A stretch of 64,000 nucleotides of DNA from Mytilus edulis (GCF_963676685.1 NC_092348.1:29239386-29303385); one strand, 5' to 3'. Positions 1 to 11,708 are shown, numbered from the stretch's first letter. A program made the numbers and translations. Notes: generated by a model from the sequence alone, not told the origin.

Positions 1-565
1 TTTAAAAACACAAATTTAGTGATAATTCTGTCTTGATTCAAACACGCCTTTTCTCGTGCCGTTAATCGTTTTGTAGCTTACACTATCAGGTCATTAACTA
101 GGACAATTGTCACTAACTTCATTTCTCTTTTTTGCTTGTTGTACGGTCGATTTGTATGTTTTGAAAGCTCTAGTAAGTTTGAAGATCGTTGTTTTGTTTT
201 AGGAAATATTTTTTTTGTTGGTTTTTATAACTTCAATTGTTTTTTTTAATTGATAGTTTTGTTAAAATTGTAATATACAAATCAAAACCTTCGGTCACGT
301 TTCAGACCCGGAATATGGCACACATCCACAGTCCTGTTAAACTATGCCCATCAAGCTCTAAACGTAGTAGCAATGCAATACATTGGGATAAGTGTGTTAT
401 ATGTCAGGGTTCTTCTACTGAATTGCTTGTTAATATGCGAGGAATTAGCACAAATATTTAAGCTTTATCAAGACTCTGAGAACACCGAAAAATCATGTAT
501 ATTTTAGTAAATTGCATGATGCTTCAGACCTAGACCATCTTCGTACAAAATATTTGATTACAAAA

Positions 566-1012
566 TAGAATCATATTCAAAACAGTGTAGCTGCGGCCAT
601 TGATTGACAACCTTAAATTATCCCATTGACTGGGGGTAGATTAGGTGAACGTGTGTCTGTAACGACAACTGCTCACTACTTACTTATTATAGAATTTAAA
701 CTGTGGGGTCATCAAAGGTTCTTAACGCCTTTAATATTAAAATAGTTCGAAAAATTAATCAGGAATAACTTTATGTTTTGATTTATATTATTGATATAAA
801 TCAAAACATTGTGTTATTCCTGATTAGTTTTTCTAATTTCTTTATTTAGGTGTTGAGAACCTTTTGTGACCCCACAGTTTAAGTGCCTTTAACAAGTACA
901 TAGTGAGCAGCGGTTGTTACAGACAAACGTTCACATAATCTGCCCCAGTCAATGGGATAATTTCAGGTTGTCAATCAATGGCCACAGCTACACTGTTTTG
1001 AATATGATTCTA
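566..1012. mobile_element. Palindromic foldback element, copy 1
   Basis: The two halves are inverted copies of each other, meeting near 785 at a TTGATTTATAT..ATATAAATCAA centre. The ends read TAGAATCATATTC and GAATATGATTCTA. Inner blocks such as CCATTGATTGACAACC, CTGTGGGGTCA and GTGAACG recur in reverse. No coding frame is present. Ends TA|GAATC and GATTC|TA would fit a TA target duplication, as in Tc1/mariner-type MITEs, but that class is inference. It interrupts the relic gene. Confidence 0.85.
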
Positions 1013-1839
1013 ATGTTACACCATTCTTGCTATACATCTTACACTAGGAGACACAACTGCAGTTATTTTAAAGCTGAATCAAGTTCTTGTTCGTCTGTAA
1101 AAGTGTCAGGTCATATATAGAAGGTCGTCAAATTCCTGACTGGAAAAAGTCAATGAGAACCAGCAGGCGTTACTCAGATTTCTTGGCGAATCGATTGTTC
1201 AGCATCATGGCAGACCACTACAGTTAATATGATACATGAGGAAGTCATTTAAATAGCTAGCACTTCCAAGGACCCCAAATCTGTTCAGAAGGAGTATTCA
1301 GGTTTTAAGAATTATTTTGTACGCCCGATGAAGTAGGTACCCGCATGATTTTACATGCTATTCATGTAGACAAAGAGTTCGGTGTGAAAGACATCAAGGG
1401 TAGGATAATAATAAAGTCACAAGATACAGATGTTCTGATCTTATGCGTTCATTACTTCCCCTCCATTTAGCATACGCATGAACTATGGTTTCAAGCAGGC
1501 ACTATATTTTGCACACAAAATTTGCGCCGCTATATAACTGTTCACGAAATATGTAAATTTCTCGGGTTTGCCATCTGTAACATTCTACCAGCCACACATG
1601 TTTTAATATGATGCGATACAACGTCTTCCCTGTTTTGGATCGGAAAGCAATGGTAAGCGCACTGTTTTTATGTCTTGAAGGACAACCCAGATTATTTTTC
1701 TGATTTGTCAAACCTTTCTGATTGTGACATCGATTAATCTATAGATGCAGCTCGAGATCTTGTTATGTTGAATAATTTCAAGTCAAAACTCAAAAAAGAA
1801 CATTGTGACCTTAACAAGTTGAGCGTAAAATTGGCTAAA

Positions 1840-1915
1840 ATTGTCTGTTCTATGGTCGGATTGTTGTCTCTTTGGTACATTCTCTATTTCCATTCTCAAT
1901 TTTACAATTTAAAAT
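1840..1915 (-). repeat. Terminal fragment of dispersed repeat A
   Basis: A short run including GGATTGTTGTCTCTTTGGTA and TTTCCATTCTCAATTTT interrupts the relic gene between its KLSVKLAK and LVKLPPC blocks. It resembles the reverse complement of the end of the repeat that also occurs at 19.6, 36.3, 41.4 and 43.0 kb. The limits are approximate. Confidence 0.45.
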
Positions 1916-2251
1916 TCCTCCCTTGTCAAACTTCCTCCTTGTGAATCTACTTTTAAACAATATGTAGTAAGAGCTTCACTCCAGACATAAATTTGATGGC
2001 TTCCAATATAGCAAAACTATCCTACTTTCTCCTCTTCAGTTCGGATGGGGAAAAAAGAATGACTTGTTCCTTTCAATCTCGAAGGTCAGATGTCATATGA
2101 ATTTCTGCAAGATTTAGTTTGCATTTGCTTCGAACAAAATCTATCATGTACAGATTTATGCCCATGTCAGGCAAATGACATTTGTCAAAATGTAAATACC
2201 CGTCTGGTTGCAGTTAGAAACATTGATGACGACGACGATGTAGATGTATAA

Positions 2252-2820
2252 GATTTCATTTTCTGCTTGTACCTTAGCTATCGAATGAAAATTAAGCAGT
2301 CCATAATCTTTTCTAAACAATAAATATAACATCTCCTCAATTTTGAAATCGTGGGAAATATAGTAATAATCTATCTAGTGGGGAAAGATATGTTAAAAAA
2401 AACCCTGCCATATGGTCTCTGACCTTGACGTAGTTTGTGGGCTTAAACTACAGGAAACAGACCATAGAACGTAGTAGGTAATACTAGCTTCGATCATGAT
2501 TTTATATTTGCATTAAATTTTATATTTTGTTCTCTCCCCCCCCCCCCCCCCCACCACCCCCACCCCCGTGTTTTTGCAATGCTGGTGTCTGCTTGTATTC
2601 ATTTTATAAGTTTTTAATGTCCCTTTGGGTTCTTACGCCTTTTTTGTTTGCAATTGATTGTAAAATAAATCAGTGCTGTACATAACCCTCTCCCTTATTA
2701 TCATTTTGGAATACTTGTAAACAGTATAGCCAATTGTTGCTCATTTAATCATCTGTATATGTAGGATGGGGTGTTTTACCTGTTTCTAATATATGTACGC
2801 TTTGTTTTCATAACTTTAAC
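2252..2820. other. Non-coding stretch with a C tract
   Basis: No gene or clear mobile element is visible. The only notable structure is a C17 homopolymer at 2536-2552 followed by an interrupted C/A tract. Confidence 0.5.
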
Positions 2821-2984
2821 AGTGGCGGATCTAGAAATTTTCTAAGTGGGGGCCCACTGGCTGCCTAGGAGGGGGCCGATTTTGTCACGCTTCAGTGATT
2901 CCCTATATAAGCAACCAAATTATTTTCTCAAAAGGGGGGCCCGGGCCCCCTGTGCCCCCCTAAATCCGCCTCTGTTTAACCCCC
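2821..2984. mobile_element. Inverted-repeat MITE, family B1
   Basis: The element begins AGTGGCGGATCTAG and ends TAAATCCGCCTCTG, imperfect inverted termini. Inside is a G-rich block (GGGGGCCCACTGGCTGCC), the phrase TTCAGTGATTCCCTATATAA and a closing C-rich block. The same plan recurs near 21.4, 40.9, 60.3 and 62.7 kb. It has no coding capacity. Confidence 0.75.
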
Positions 2985-3409
2985 CTTTTTCTCAGTTTGC
3001 ATTAATATATACTTCTGTAAAGCAAAGCTATACACAGAGCTTTATATTCAACCAAATTTGACGTTAATGTTACACAAATTTCGAAACAAATCATATATAT
3101 ATACTTTTTCACACCCAATAACAGAAATTTGATATTTACCTACAAATTGACGAACACCTTACTATCGAAAAACGTGAAAAACACATTTCGTTTTCGACAA
3201 ATTATTAAAGTTAAGATCTTAAAAACATCTTTAGATCTTACTTTTAATGAATTGAATACAAAAATTTCAAATTTAGAAATTGAAATAGGCCAAGGGCACT
3301 GTTATTTAAGTTCTAAATGTAGATACAAGATATTTTTTTTATAAATTAGTTGTTTTTATTTTGCTCCAAACGCATATATGTATGAGAAACAAGCTATCTA
3401 AATGTAACT

Positions 3410-4308
3410 TAGTCCGAGATTAATCTGACGTCCAACGGCTGTTTTGCCAGACAAGCTGGGGCCGTGGGACGTCAGAGCTCGTCCCATATCAAAAAGTGGA
3501 TATTTGCCCACCCAAAATAGATGCGCTGCTTCGACGCTTCTGGTGCCGATTGAGGGCCTTGGAATTATATAAATCGGGCATCAATCTGTTCATTTTTCAT
3601 TTATTCTTCATTTATGTAAGTTTCACCTACCTGCCAACCTTTATTTTTCCATATTTTAACAGTTTTCACAGAGACCCATCTATTTCTGCATTTTAAGACC
3701 CATCGATTTCTGCATTTTGACTTTCTTTTTCAAATAATATCACGTGACCACGAGAAAACATTGCAAATGACCAAAATGTAACACCTCGTTCATTTACGAT
3801 GCAAGTTATCTAAATGTCCGAGAGCTTCCGATTGTTATCGTGGTCGGAACTAAATGCTTAATACCGATCTCCTGTAAAGGAGTTGAAAAATCGTGGTTGG
3901 CTTCTAAATGTTAAACATCGATCTCCTATAAAGGAGGTGAAAAAATATAAATATTTGCATATTTGAGTCTCGAGGCCACGAACTCTCTCGTAACTTGACG
4001 TCCATTTGAAACGGTGAAAGTCAAAATGCAGAAATAGATGGGTCTCTGTGAAAACTGTTAAAATATGGAAAAATAAAGGTTGGCAGGTAGGTGAAACTTA
4101 AATAAATGAAGAGATAAATGAAAAATGAACAGATTGATGCCCGATTTATATAATTCCAAGGCCCTCAATCGGCACCAGAAGCGTCGAAGCAGCGCATCTA
4201 TTTTGGGTGGGCAAATATCCACTTTTTGATATGGGACGAGCTCTGACGTCCCACGGCCCCAGCTTGTCTGGCAAAACAGCCGTTGTACGTCAGAGTAATC
4301 TCGGACTA
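3410..4308. mobile_element. Long-arm foldback transposon with 9 bp target duplication (Mutator-like, non-autonomous)
   Basis: Arms of about 300 bp (about 3410-3725 and 4016-4308) are near-identical reverse complements around a spacer of about 290 bp. Both ends read TAGTCCGAG in the appropriate orientation. The 9-mer AATGTAACT occurs immediately outside each end (3401-3409 and 4309-4317), a direct target-site duplication. Long inverted arms plus a 9 bp duplication are typical of Mutator-like elements; class assignment is inference. There is no transposase, and the short open frames inside (3496-3696, 4058-4420) are mirror images of one another. The left arm has a 24 bp internal duplication near 3670-3718. 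Confidence 0.85.
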
Positions 4309-4479
4309 AATGTAACTGTGCATTTTTCTGAAATTGTTGCTTTGGTCTTTGACCCTGATTAAAAAAAACGTGACCACGGCAAACAACGACGACAACGGTA
4401 TTTCGATTTTCTCTTTCCAATGATATAAAATATAGCCGTGTGTTATTCCGTTAAGGCAAATCGATCAAATTTGTTGATT

Positions 4480-4597
4480 GGACACCCTATTAATTGTGCC
4501 GGGTGTATTATATATGTAATTATATTTTGTACAAATTTATATATTTATGCTGATTTACACATGTCACTATAATAAACAATTTACTTACTTACTTTTA
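4480..4597 (+). repeat. Possible 3' end of a retroposon with TTAC tail
   Basis: The segment ends in AATAAACAATTTACTTACTT, an A-rich end followed by a short TTAC simple repeat, as seen at 3' ends of several non-LTR element families. No RT sequence is attached, and the 5' limit is arbitrary. Confidence 0.35.
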
Positions 4598-4599
4598 TA

Positions 4600-5966
4600 T
4601 CAATTCGAGTTATAAAATTTCAATATACTTATAAACCCTCATTCACGTGAAAAGTTCGAAATTCATTTTAAGCGATTTTATACATGAAACTCACGCGAAT
4701 TGAGGTTCCATGAGTAATACATTTCTTTACCAGTGCCAAATTTTACAAAATCATGTAAAATTTGCAATTGGCAATGAAAATATCTTTAACAGCAAGTTGC
4801 CAACGTGTTGTGCTTAATCACATTTTGATTTTTATGGAAACATGCAAGCTTTTTGAAAATGTTTACCGGTAATTGATTCATTAATATAAGATTTCTATAA
4901 TGACTTGACGACTTTAAAAAATTTGCAAATACATGTTAAAGTCATAAGAAACCTCAAATTAAAAAAAAAATATGCATATGTTTTTTTATAACTAAATGGA
5001 TAGTTTTCATTATACAACTTGAGTACATATACTTTTTTCTGAGGAAAGTTCTTTAATTTGTCCACATTTAGAAGAAGTTTACTTATTTTTAATTGCTTGC
5101 TTCCAGGAAGCAATTCGCCGACATATTTTCCGTATGCATAGTGACCTGAGCGTAACCCTCCTCGTAAAAATCCGGTGATCGCAATACGCATGAATCTGTC
5201 ATTAAAATAAACAATTATCTGATTGTACATGTTAAACACGTGCTCAATACCCATGCTTTTTGTTATTTGGATCCAGGATTTCCAGTTAGGCGGGGCGCAA
5301 AGTTTTATCTTCGCCGAGCGTAGCGAGGCGAAAACATTTTGGAGTTTTTTTTAGGTAAAACTATTGAAATATTTTTCTAAAGGGGTGGAATGTAGATATC
5401 TCGAACTAATGTGTGGTAAAACTAGCGAGAAATTAAAGTTTCAAGCTGAAACCGCCTTAATCCACACCTGACAAGTCAACAATCTACAGATAGACGGGCG
5501 GACAGACGGACGCAAAGTGAGACGAGACAGATCACAATTGGTCACCTGACCAATATAATTTTCAAACGAAAATTTCTACTTTTACCAGCGATTTTTAATT
5601 GTCCTTTCATACTATCTGTTTTTTACTTTTATGATTTTCGGAGATCGTGCCAGACTTCACTGTGTTCGCCACAAACAACTAAAACCAGAATGAGATGCAT
5701 TTACGCAGTTATATTTATTTTCTTGGGATCCCAAGCATACAGTAATACGGTACAGAATTCGGCTAAATATTTAGGTTGCAAGTGAGAAATAAATATAGAC
5801 ACAGAGAAACAAATTAATAAACTAACCTTTCGCTTGAAACAGTATTTCTATCTTTCATTACGCCGGGATATTATAAAAGAATCTCACTGTTTTCTTGACC
5901 GTGTCATGATGAAATTGTGAAAGTGAGTAAGGGATGTTTTGGAACTTCGACACCTTCCTTTGAAGT
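4600..5966. other. Intergenic, no supported gene
   Basis: A minus-strand frame of 119 codons lies at 4895-5254, but it has no recognisable domain and I do not call it. The part from 5290 to 5570 looks like repeat sequence: it has a GCCGAGCGTAGCGAGGCG block and a microsatellite-like ACGGGCGGACAGACGGACGC run near 5490. Confidence 0.4.
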
Positions 5967-6418
5967 TAGAATCATATTCATAACAGTGTGGTCCTGGCCA
6001 TTGATTGACGACCTAAATTATCCCATTGACTGGGACAGATTAGGTGAACGTTTGTCGGTAACAATCACTGCTCACTGTGTACTTGTTAAAGACACTGAAT
6101 CTGTGGGGTCACCAAAGGCTCTGAACACCTAAATAAAAAAATTCGAAAAACGAATCCGGAATAATACGATGTGTTGATTTATATCAATAATATAAATCAA
6201 AACATAAAGGTTATTCCTGAATAATTTTTCGAATTATTTTATTATTAAAGGCGTTAAGAACCTTAAAGTTTTGGTGACCCCACAGTTTAAATTCTATAAT
6301 AAGCAAGAGGTGAGCAGTTGTCGTTACAGACAAACGTTCACCTAATCTGTCCCAGTCAATGGGATAATTCAGGTTGTCAATCAATGGCCAGGACCACACT
6401 GTTTTGAATATGATTCTA
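5967..6418. mobile_element. Palindromic foldback element, copy 2
   Basis: This is a second copy of the element at 566-1012. It has the same TAGAATCATATTC end, inverted halves meeting near 6185, and the same inner blocks (CCATTGATTGAC, TGGGGTCACC, GTGAACG or its complement). The copies diverge at scattered sites, so the insertions are not very recent. Confidence 0.85.
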
Positions 6419-6569
6419 TTTATAGAACTTCAATAAAGCGTAGGTCAGTTGATTAGTAATAACGTTGATTCTGTTAAACTGGCTGTTTTATATATACTTT
6501 GAATGTTAAAAAAGATTTAATGGTCTCTTCTGATACTTAAATATGTTGAAGTCAACCCATGCTTTGCAA

Positions 6570-6625
6570 ATTTTAGGGGGGTGGGCGCACGCCCGCCACG
6601 CCCCCGCCTAAATCCGCCCCTGAAC
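6570..6625. repeat. Half copy of a family B-like MITE
   Basis: A G-rich then C-rich stretch ends in CCTAAATCCGCCCCTGAA, matching the right end of the family B elements. No left terminus is seen. Confidence 0.5.
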
Positions 6626-6639
6626 CATCTATAATACTA

Positions 6640-7135
6640 AAATTACGAGGTCCAATTTGTCTGCCGTCATCGGGTAAAAACGACAAATCAAAGAATTCAA
6701 CTCTATATATAACTAATATAGGACAATAGTGTAGATTAAAAATTACATCACTCCAGACCCTTTTGTTTTCCACATAATTAATATTGCCAATAATTAAAAA
6801 GTTCCGGGTCTAATCCGATGTTAGATATTACCTTATCTGTACGTTCCGCATTTGACAGGCGCACCACCAAACGGTGTATTTAGGATTTTGCTATATACAC
6901 GGGTCATAATCAAAGGGCTGACACTCCTAAATTCAATCATTGTCAAATTGTTCCCTATTGTAGCTTTATTCAGCAATCAGCAAGACTTTCTAAGATAACT
7001 AATATAGGACAATGTTGTTGATTTAAAAATACCCCATTCCTGGATAGCCTGGACCTTTTGTTTTGCAAATAATTAATATTTCCAATAATTGATAAGTTCC
7101 AGGTCGACGGGTTCAAACAGAATGATTTGAACGCA
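6640..7135. repeat. Diverged direct duplication, offset about 290 bp
   Basis: The phrase AACTAATATAGGACAAT, a CCTTTTGTTTT block and CAATAATT..AAGTTCC occur in the same order near 6710-6810 and 7000-7105. They look like old duplicated sequence. The open frames here are fragmentary and not supported. Confidence 0.45.
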
Positions 7136-7189
7136 GAGAAAAATGTGTATCTTATAATCGACATGACTTTATCAGATGACAATACCAAT

Positions 7190-7640
7190 TACTAAAATAA
7201 GGCTTAGGCATAGTTATATACTTTAATTCAGTCACGGACCCGCCATATCACGGGTGTGTACTTGTATTTGTTAAATCATAAAAGACAGATAGAAAAAAAA
7301 TTGACGATTATACAATATATTTGCGTAAAAAATGATAAAATCGTGCACAGAGGACTAAGTTTATGATATATACATGCATTGGTTCAAGAATTGGATAAAC
7401 ATTATTTTTCACCACTCACTGGTTTCATATGACTTATATATATATATATATATAGATATTGTAAATACAGGTTAAATTGGTCCTATCTCGTGAAAGTAAG
7501 ATGTCTATTCAATCACGAGTACGTTGATGCTTAGAAAACCAGTTAAACGCCCTTTCTTTATGTTGTTGGGTGCTGACGCGTTGACATATATCCAACAACC
7601 CATTACATTAAGAGAATATGCACATTTACGACAAAATAGT
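7190..7640. other. Intergenic, no gene seen
   Basis: AT-rich sequence with a TA dinucleotide run near 7435-7456. Nothing else is supported. Confidence 0.5.
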
Positions 7641-7645
7641 TTTTT

Positions 7646-8819
7646 TTAATATCTTACGTCGTGTCGTTGAACAATCTGTAGGACTTCTTTCTCATTTTCT
7701 AAAGATGTTGGTGTCACCTGCAGTACCTGATAACTATAGATAGCAAAGTCTTTATAATTATAAAATAAGCTAAAGGTACAAGCAGCAAATATCACACCCA
7801 CACATAAAGCAATGGTCAATGCTTTGCTTAGGGAAACCAAAACATATTCCGTATACAAAGTAAAAAACAGAGATGCTCATTTACATTATAGTTTAAGATT
7901 CTTATAAAATGTAAGAATTTTGAAAAGGATTAAGGAGTTTTGAAGGCAAAGCAGTTTATAATGCGTATTATATCTTTGTAGATATGACAAAGTAATGCCA
8001 TGCCAAAGATAACAAGTGCGTACGCCATGTGAGAATAAAATTTGCTATATGAAAGTTTAACATTTCCATTCTCAATTTTAACAAAATTCATAAACTGTTT
8101 TAGGAGCAGTGATAAAAATGTAACGAAATGGACGGACATTACTATTGATATATGCCACCCGCTTTGAACTAAAACCCAAGTTAAATTAATGCGATATTTC
8201 ATATGTGAAATGAAACCTACAATTTCATATCTCTGGCGCTATACAACAATAGATATTGACAAACTTTTCTGACATCAACGAAGTTGTATTTATACATAGT
8301 TAGAACTCTAGTATTTTTTTACTTTATTAAAATTAAGTTTATGTAATAAAACCAACTAGTCCGAGAACTTAAATATCGAAAACTATAATTCTTTAAATAA
8401 GCAATACCATGCATGTACGTCGATATCCGGCGCAGCGTTAATATCCGTCCCCGATTCGTGATTTCGCTTTTAAATATGAAAAGCTTTTAGAGTATTGAAG
8501 ACAACAATTCAATATAGATAGCAGTATACATTTCTGAAGATTTCGATAAATGATTACTTTTATAAGAAAGTCTATGTACACGTATTTTAATTATAGTAAA
8601 ACTGTTTTGTTAAATTTGAAATATCAAATGACAAAACATCATTGATGATGAAATGTTTAGCCAATCAATGATTCGAATTTGACAAAGTGTATTAGTATAC
8701 CCATCGTATCTTGTAGTCTGCAGTAACTCCAACGTTGTCAGGGCCAAGAAAACATGGATAAATCCAGCTGAAATACCCTGCAAGTAAAACAAGAAAGTAA
8801 CTGATTTGTTCTCGACCAT
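7646..8819 (-). CDS. Possible exons of a multi-pass membrane protein (uncertain)
   Basis: Three minus-strand open segments lie in order: 8819-8610, 8202-7930 and 7858-7646. Each encodes hydrophobic stretches that could span a membrane, for example IHVFLALTTLELL, HISIVMSVHFVTFLSLLL, MAYALVIFGMALLCHIY and LTIALCVGVIFAACTFSLF. The first has a plausible acceptor (TTACTTGCAG before GGTATTTC near 8776), and the last has a good donor (GAC|GTAAGA near 7657). The first two run into stops without a strong donor, so the segments may be a decayed gene, separate terminal exons, or chance. I do not recognise the family. Confidence 0.25.
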
Positions 8820-9006
8820 TACCAGTCTTTACAACTAAAATGTCAACGAATCGATCGTATCATAACAACAACAATAACCAAAAAAAAAAATATCACCCAG
8901 TATTTACAACTTTTGAGTCAATGTTTTATACATGTTCCTGAATAAATATTTCATAAAATATCTGATTTTGTATTTATATACCTATATGGAGTTATTTTCT
9001 TTCAGA

Positions 9007-9104
9007 ACGACAGGTCATTCTTTTTCAGAATCAACCCGGACGATACCATGTTTCAATGAAATATGCTCCAAGGCATAAAATAATGACCTGTCTGAGGTCA
9101 TTAC
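9007..9104. repeat. Short inverted repeat
   Basis: GACAGGTCATT near the left and AATGACCTGTC near the right form imperfect inverted ends around about 75 bp of non-coding sequence. Confidence 0.4.
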
Positions 9105-9410
9105 TTTCATTGATAAAAATGCAATGTAGGTAATTTACTTCAACATTTTATTCGTCTGATATTTTTTTGTTGCCGATTTGGAAATTTATTTTTTAAAGTG
9201 CAATCGATGATAGGTGTAACAGACACCGTCATTGCCCGCATTTTAATTTTCGAAACAAATAACGTGAACTTTTGTTAATTTATCGCTACAATAAGAAACT
9301 TTATCATATATGTGAGATGAAGTTTAATGTAGACTTTCATAAAATAAAGCCAGATTTAACATATTCGTGTGTAAAATTAAAAAAAATTATTGAGTCACAC
9401 TGAATAGGTT

Positions 9411-9510
9411 GATTGATTTTTGGTTGCTTGCTTAACGTCCAGTGGCTAATATTTCATGCATGTTCAGGACGATACACACTGAATAGGAAATCATACGGTG
9501 ACCTACATGT
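9411..9510 (+). repeat. Fragment of dispersed repeat D
   Basis: The run GCTTAACGTCCAGTGGC..ATTTCATGCATGTTCAGGACGA recurs at about 29990-30050, and in weaker form at about 61070-61130. It is a dispersed, possibly SINE-derived repeat. Confidence 0.55.
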
Positions 9511-9654
9511 ATTTATATTCGTCTTCGTGTTAGTTCTTAATTTTTTTTAAATTTATGTATACCTTTTACTCTATCAAAGGATCAACTAATAAGATAATCT
9601 TATATTCTATTGAATAACATTAATGTAACTCACAAAAGGGTAGGATGCGGAGGG

Positions 9655-11667
9655 TATATATATAATATATAATATCCCAGCAGAAGTTCTAAAAAACAAA
9701 ACCTGTATCGATATGTTACAAAATATTATAAATTTTTGTTTTGAAAACGGTGTTTCGCCACTTGAGTGGAAACAAGGAATTATAAATCCAATAGTGAAAC
9801 CAAATAGTACAGACGTTCGGCTTCCTTTGTCATATCGTGGGATAACACTTTTGTCGGTGCCATGTAAAGTTTACTGTGACATTCTTAATTCTAGATTTGG
9901 AGATTGGATTGAAGATTCGGGTGTATTGGTTGATGAACAATGTGGATTTCGTAGAAAGCGAAGCTGCCTAGATCAAATATATAGTCTGTACTCTATCATC
10001 AATGACCGTAAATTGTCACGTCTGTCAACTTTTGCCTGCTTTATTGACCTGAAGAAGGCGTTCGACAATGTAAATCGGGACTGTTTATGGTTTAAATTAC
10101 AAACGTTTGGTGTTAACGGAAAAATCTTGAATGCTGTTAAATCTTTGTATGACAACACAACATGTTCTGTACGTGTTAACAACGTCTTTACGTCAATGTT
10201 TCCGGTTTCATGTGGTGTGAAACAAGGGTGTCTGATTTCTCCGACACTTTTTGCTTTGTATATCAATGATTTAGCTACAGAAATTAAGTCTTTGAATAAG
10301 GGTATTGATATTGATAGTATAAATGTAAGCATCTTACTATATGCAGACGATATCGTCTTACTAGGTCCAAGTGAGGCAAGTTTACAATGTATGCTTGATT
10401 GTGTTAATGCATGGTGCCATAAATGGAGATTAAGTATTAATTGTAGTAAATCAAATGTCATACATTTTAGGCCTAGCTCTGTTGAACGTTCTACTTTCAA
10501 TTTTTTCTGTGGAAGTCATAGTTTAGTATATGTAGATTCATACAAATATTTAGGCATTTGGTTCAGTGAACATGTAACATGGAATAAAACCGTCAAAGAA
10601 CTCTCTAAATCTGCCAGCCGAGCTTTGAGCTGTTTGACTGTGAAATTTTACGCTTATGGTGGTATGACATATCAAGTGTTCACAAAACTGTATGAAAGTT
10701 TGGTACAACCAATATTGTTATATGGTGCATCGATATGGGGACTTACTGAACATAGACTCATTAATAACGTACAAAATAGGGCTAGTAAAATATTCCTTGG
10801 AGTGACTAAATTGACTAGCAATACGGCAGTACAGGGTGATTTAGGATGGCTGTCATGTCATGCTAAACAAAGACTGGAAGTTTTGAGATTCTTTTATAAA
10901 CTTGAAAATTCAGATAATTCTCGTACTTTCTATAAGATACATTTATGGTCGAAACGAAAACGTAGATCCTGGAACTGTAATGTGATTAAGTTATTTCGCA
11001 ACATGTCTGTAGAACACTTAATGCAGCCCGGAATTAGCAAAGAACTATTTTTTAAAGTGATTAAAAGTAAATTACGAATACTAGACGAACAGTTGTGGTT
11101 TACCAAACTTTGGAATGACAATTCGAATGTGAATGGAAACAAATTGAGGCTATATAGACGTTATAAGAAGGACCTTCAACCTGAACACTATGTTACTAAC
11201 GCAATGCCACGCCACTTACGAAGTAATTTATGTAAACTTAGATGTGGAACTTTACCTCTGTCTGTCGAGACGGGTCGTTATACGAAACCACCAATACCGT
11301 TAGGAGAAAGATTTTGTCCATTTTGTAATAATGCTGTAGAAGATGAAATACACTTTTTGATTAATTGTGACATTTACAGTGACTTAAGGTTTAATTTGTT
11401 TCACAGAGCTATGGTCATGGATAATTCTTTTTGTACAAAGTCAGATTTTAATCAATTTGTATTTTTAATTCAAAATGCTGAATTACAATACGAGTTATCT
11501 ATCTTGGTGCATAATATGATAAGAAGACGTCGCGCTCTGAAAAGTAATCTACAGTCTTAATTGTATATTTTCGTAAAAGTCAAAGTTATATTTAATTTAT
11601 TTATTTTTTAATTCATGATTGTATATTTCTGTAAAAGTCAAAGTAACAGTTATTTTTTAATTATTAT

Positions 11668-11708
<41 letters not shown>

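Larger units (their letters stand above)
300..2251 (+). pseudogene. Relic of an uncharacterised multicopy metazoan gene family (CxxC N-terminus, DTDV and GCDTTS-like motifs, Cys-rich tail)
   Basis: Translating the plus strand in shifting frames gives an ordered series of recognisable blocks. They are a zinc-finger-like block WDKCVICQ (about 380-407), a block HHSCYTSYTRRHNCSYFK (about 1018-1075), GRQIPDWKKSMRTSRRYSDF (about 1123-1185), GTRMILHAIHVDKEF followed by IIIKSQDTDVLILCVHYF (1327-1467), LWFQAGTI, FLGFAICNILPATHVL and CDTTSSLFWIGK (1480-1660), LVKLPPCESTFKQYVVRASL (about 1922-1985), and a Cys-rich acidic tail LSCTDLCPCQANDICQ ending at a stop at 2249-2251. I know these motifs from a large, functionally uncharacterised family expanded in mollusc and cnidarian genomes. 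The copy is dead: it has several stops and frameshifts, a foldback element at 566-1012 and an apparent repeat insertion near 1840-1915. Function is unknown; transposon association is only suspected. Confidence 0.7.

Noticed and set aside
1502-1711. 69-codon minus-strand frame
   Set aside because: It is antisense to the HELWFQAG..CDTTS part of the relic gene.
4058-4420. 120-codon minus-strand frame and the similar plus frame at 3496-3696
   Set aside because: They are mirror translations of the two arms of the foldback element.
4895-5254. 119-codon minus-strand frame with RIAITGFLRGGLRSGHYAYG
   Set aside because: It looks mildly protein-like but has no recognisable domain, convincing splice sites or neighbours.
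9973-10500. 175-codon minus-strand frame
   Set aside because: It is antisense to the LINE reverse transcriptase, whose motifs are unmistakable on the plus strand.
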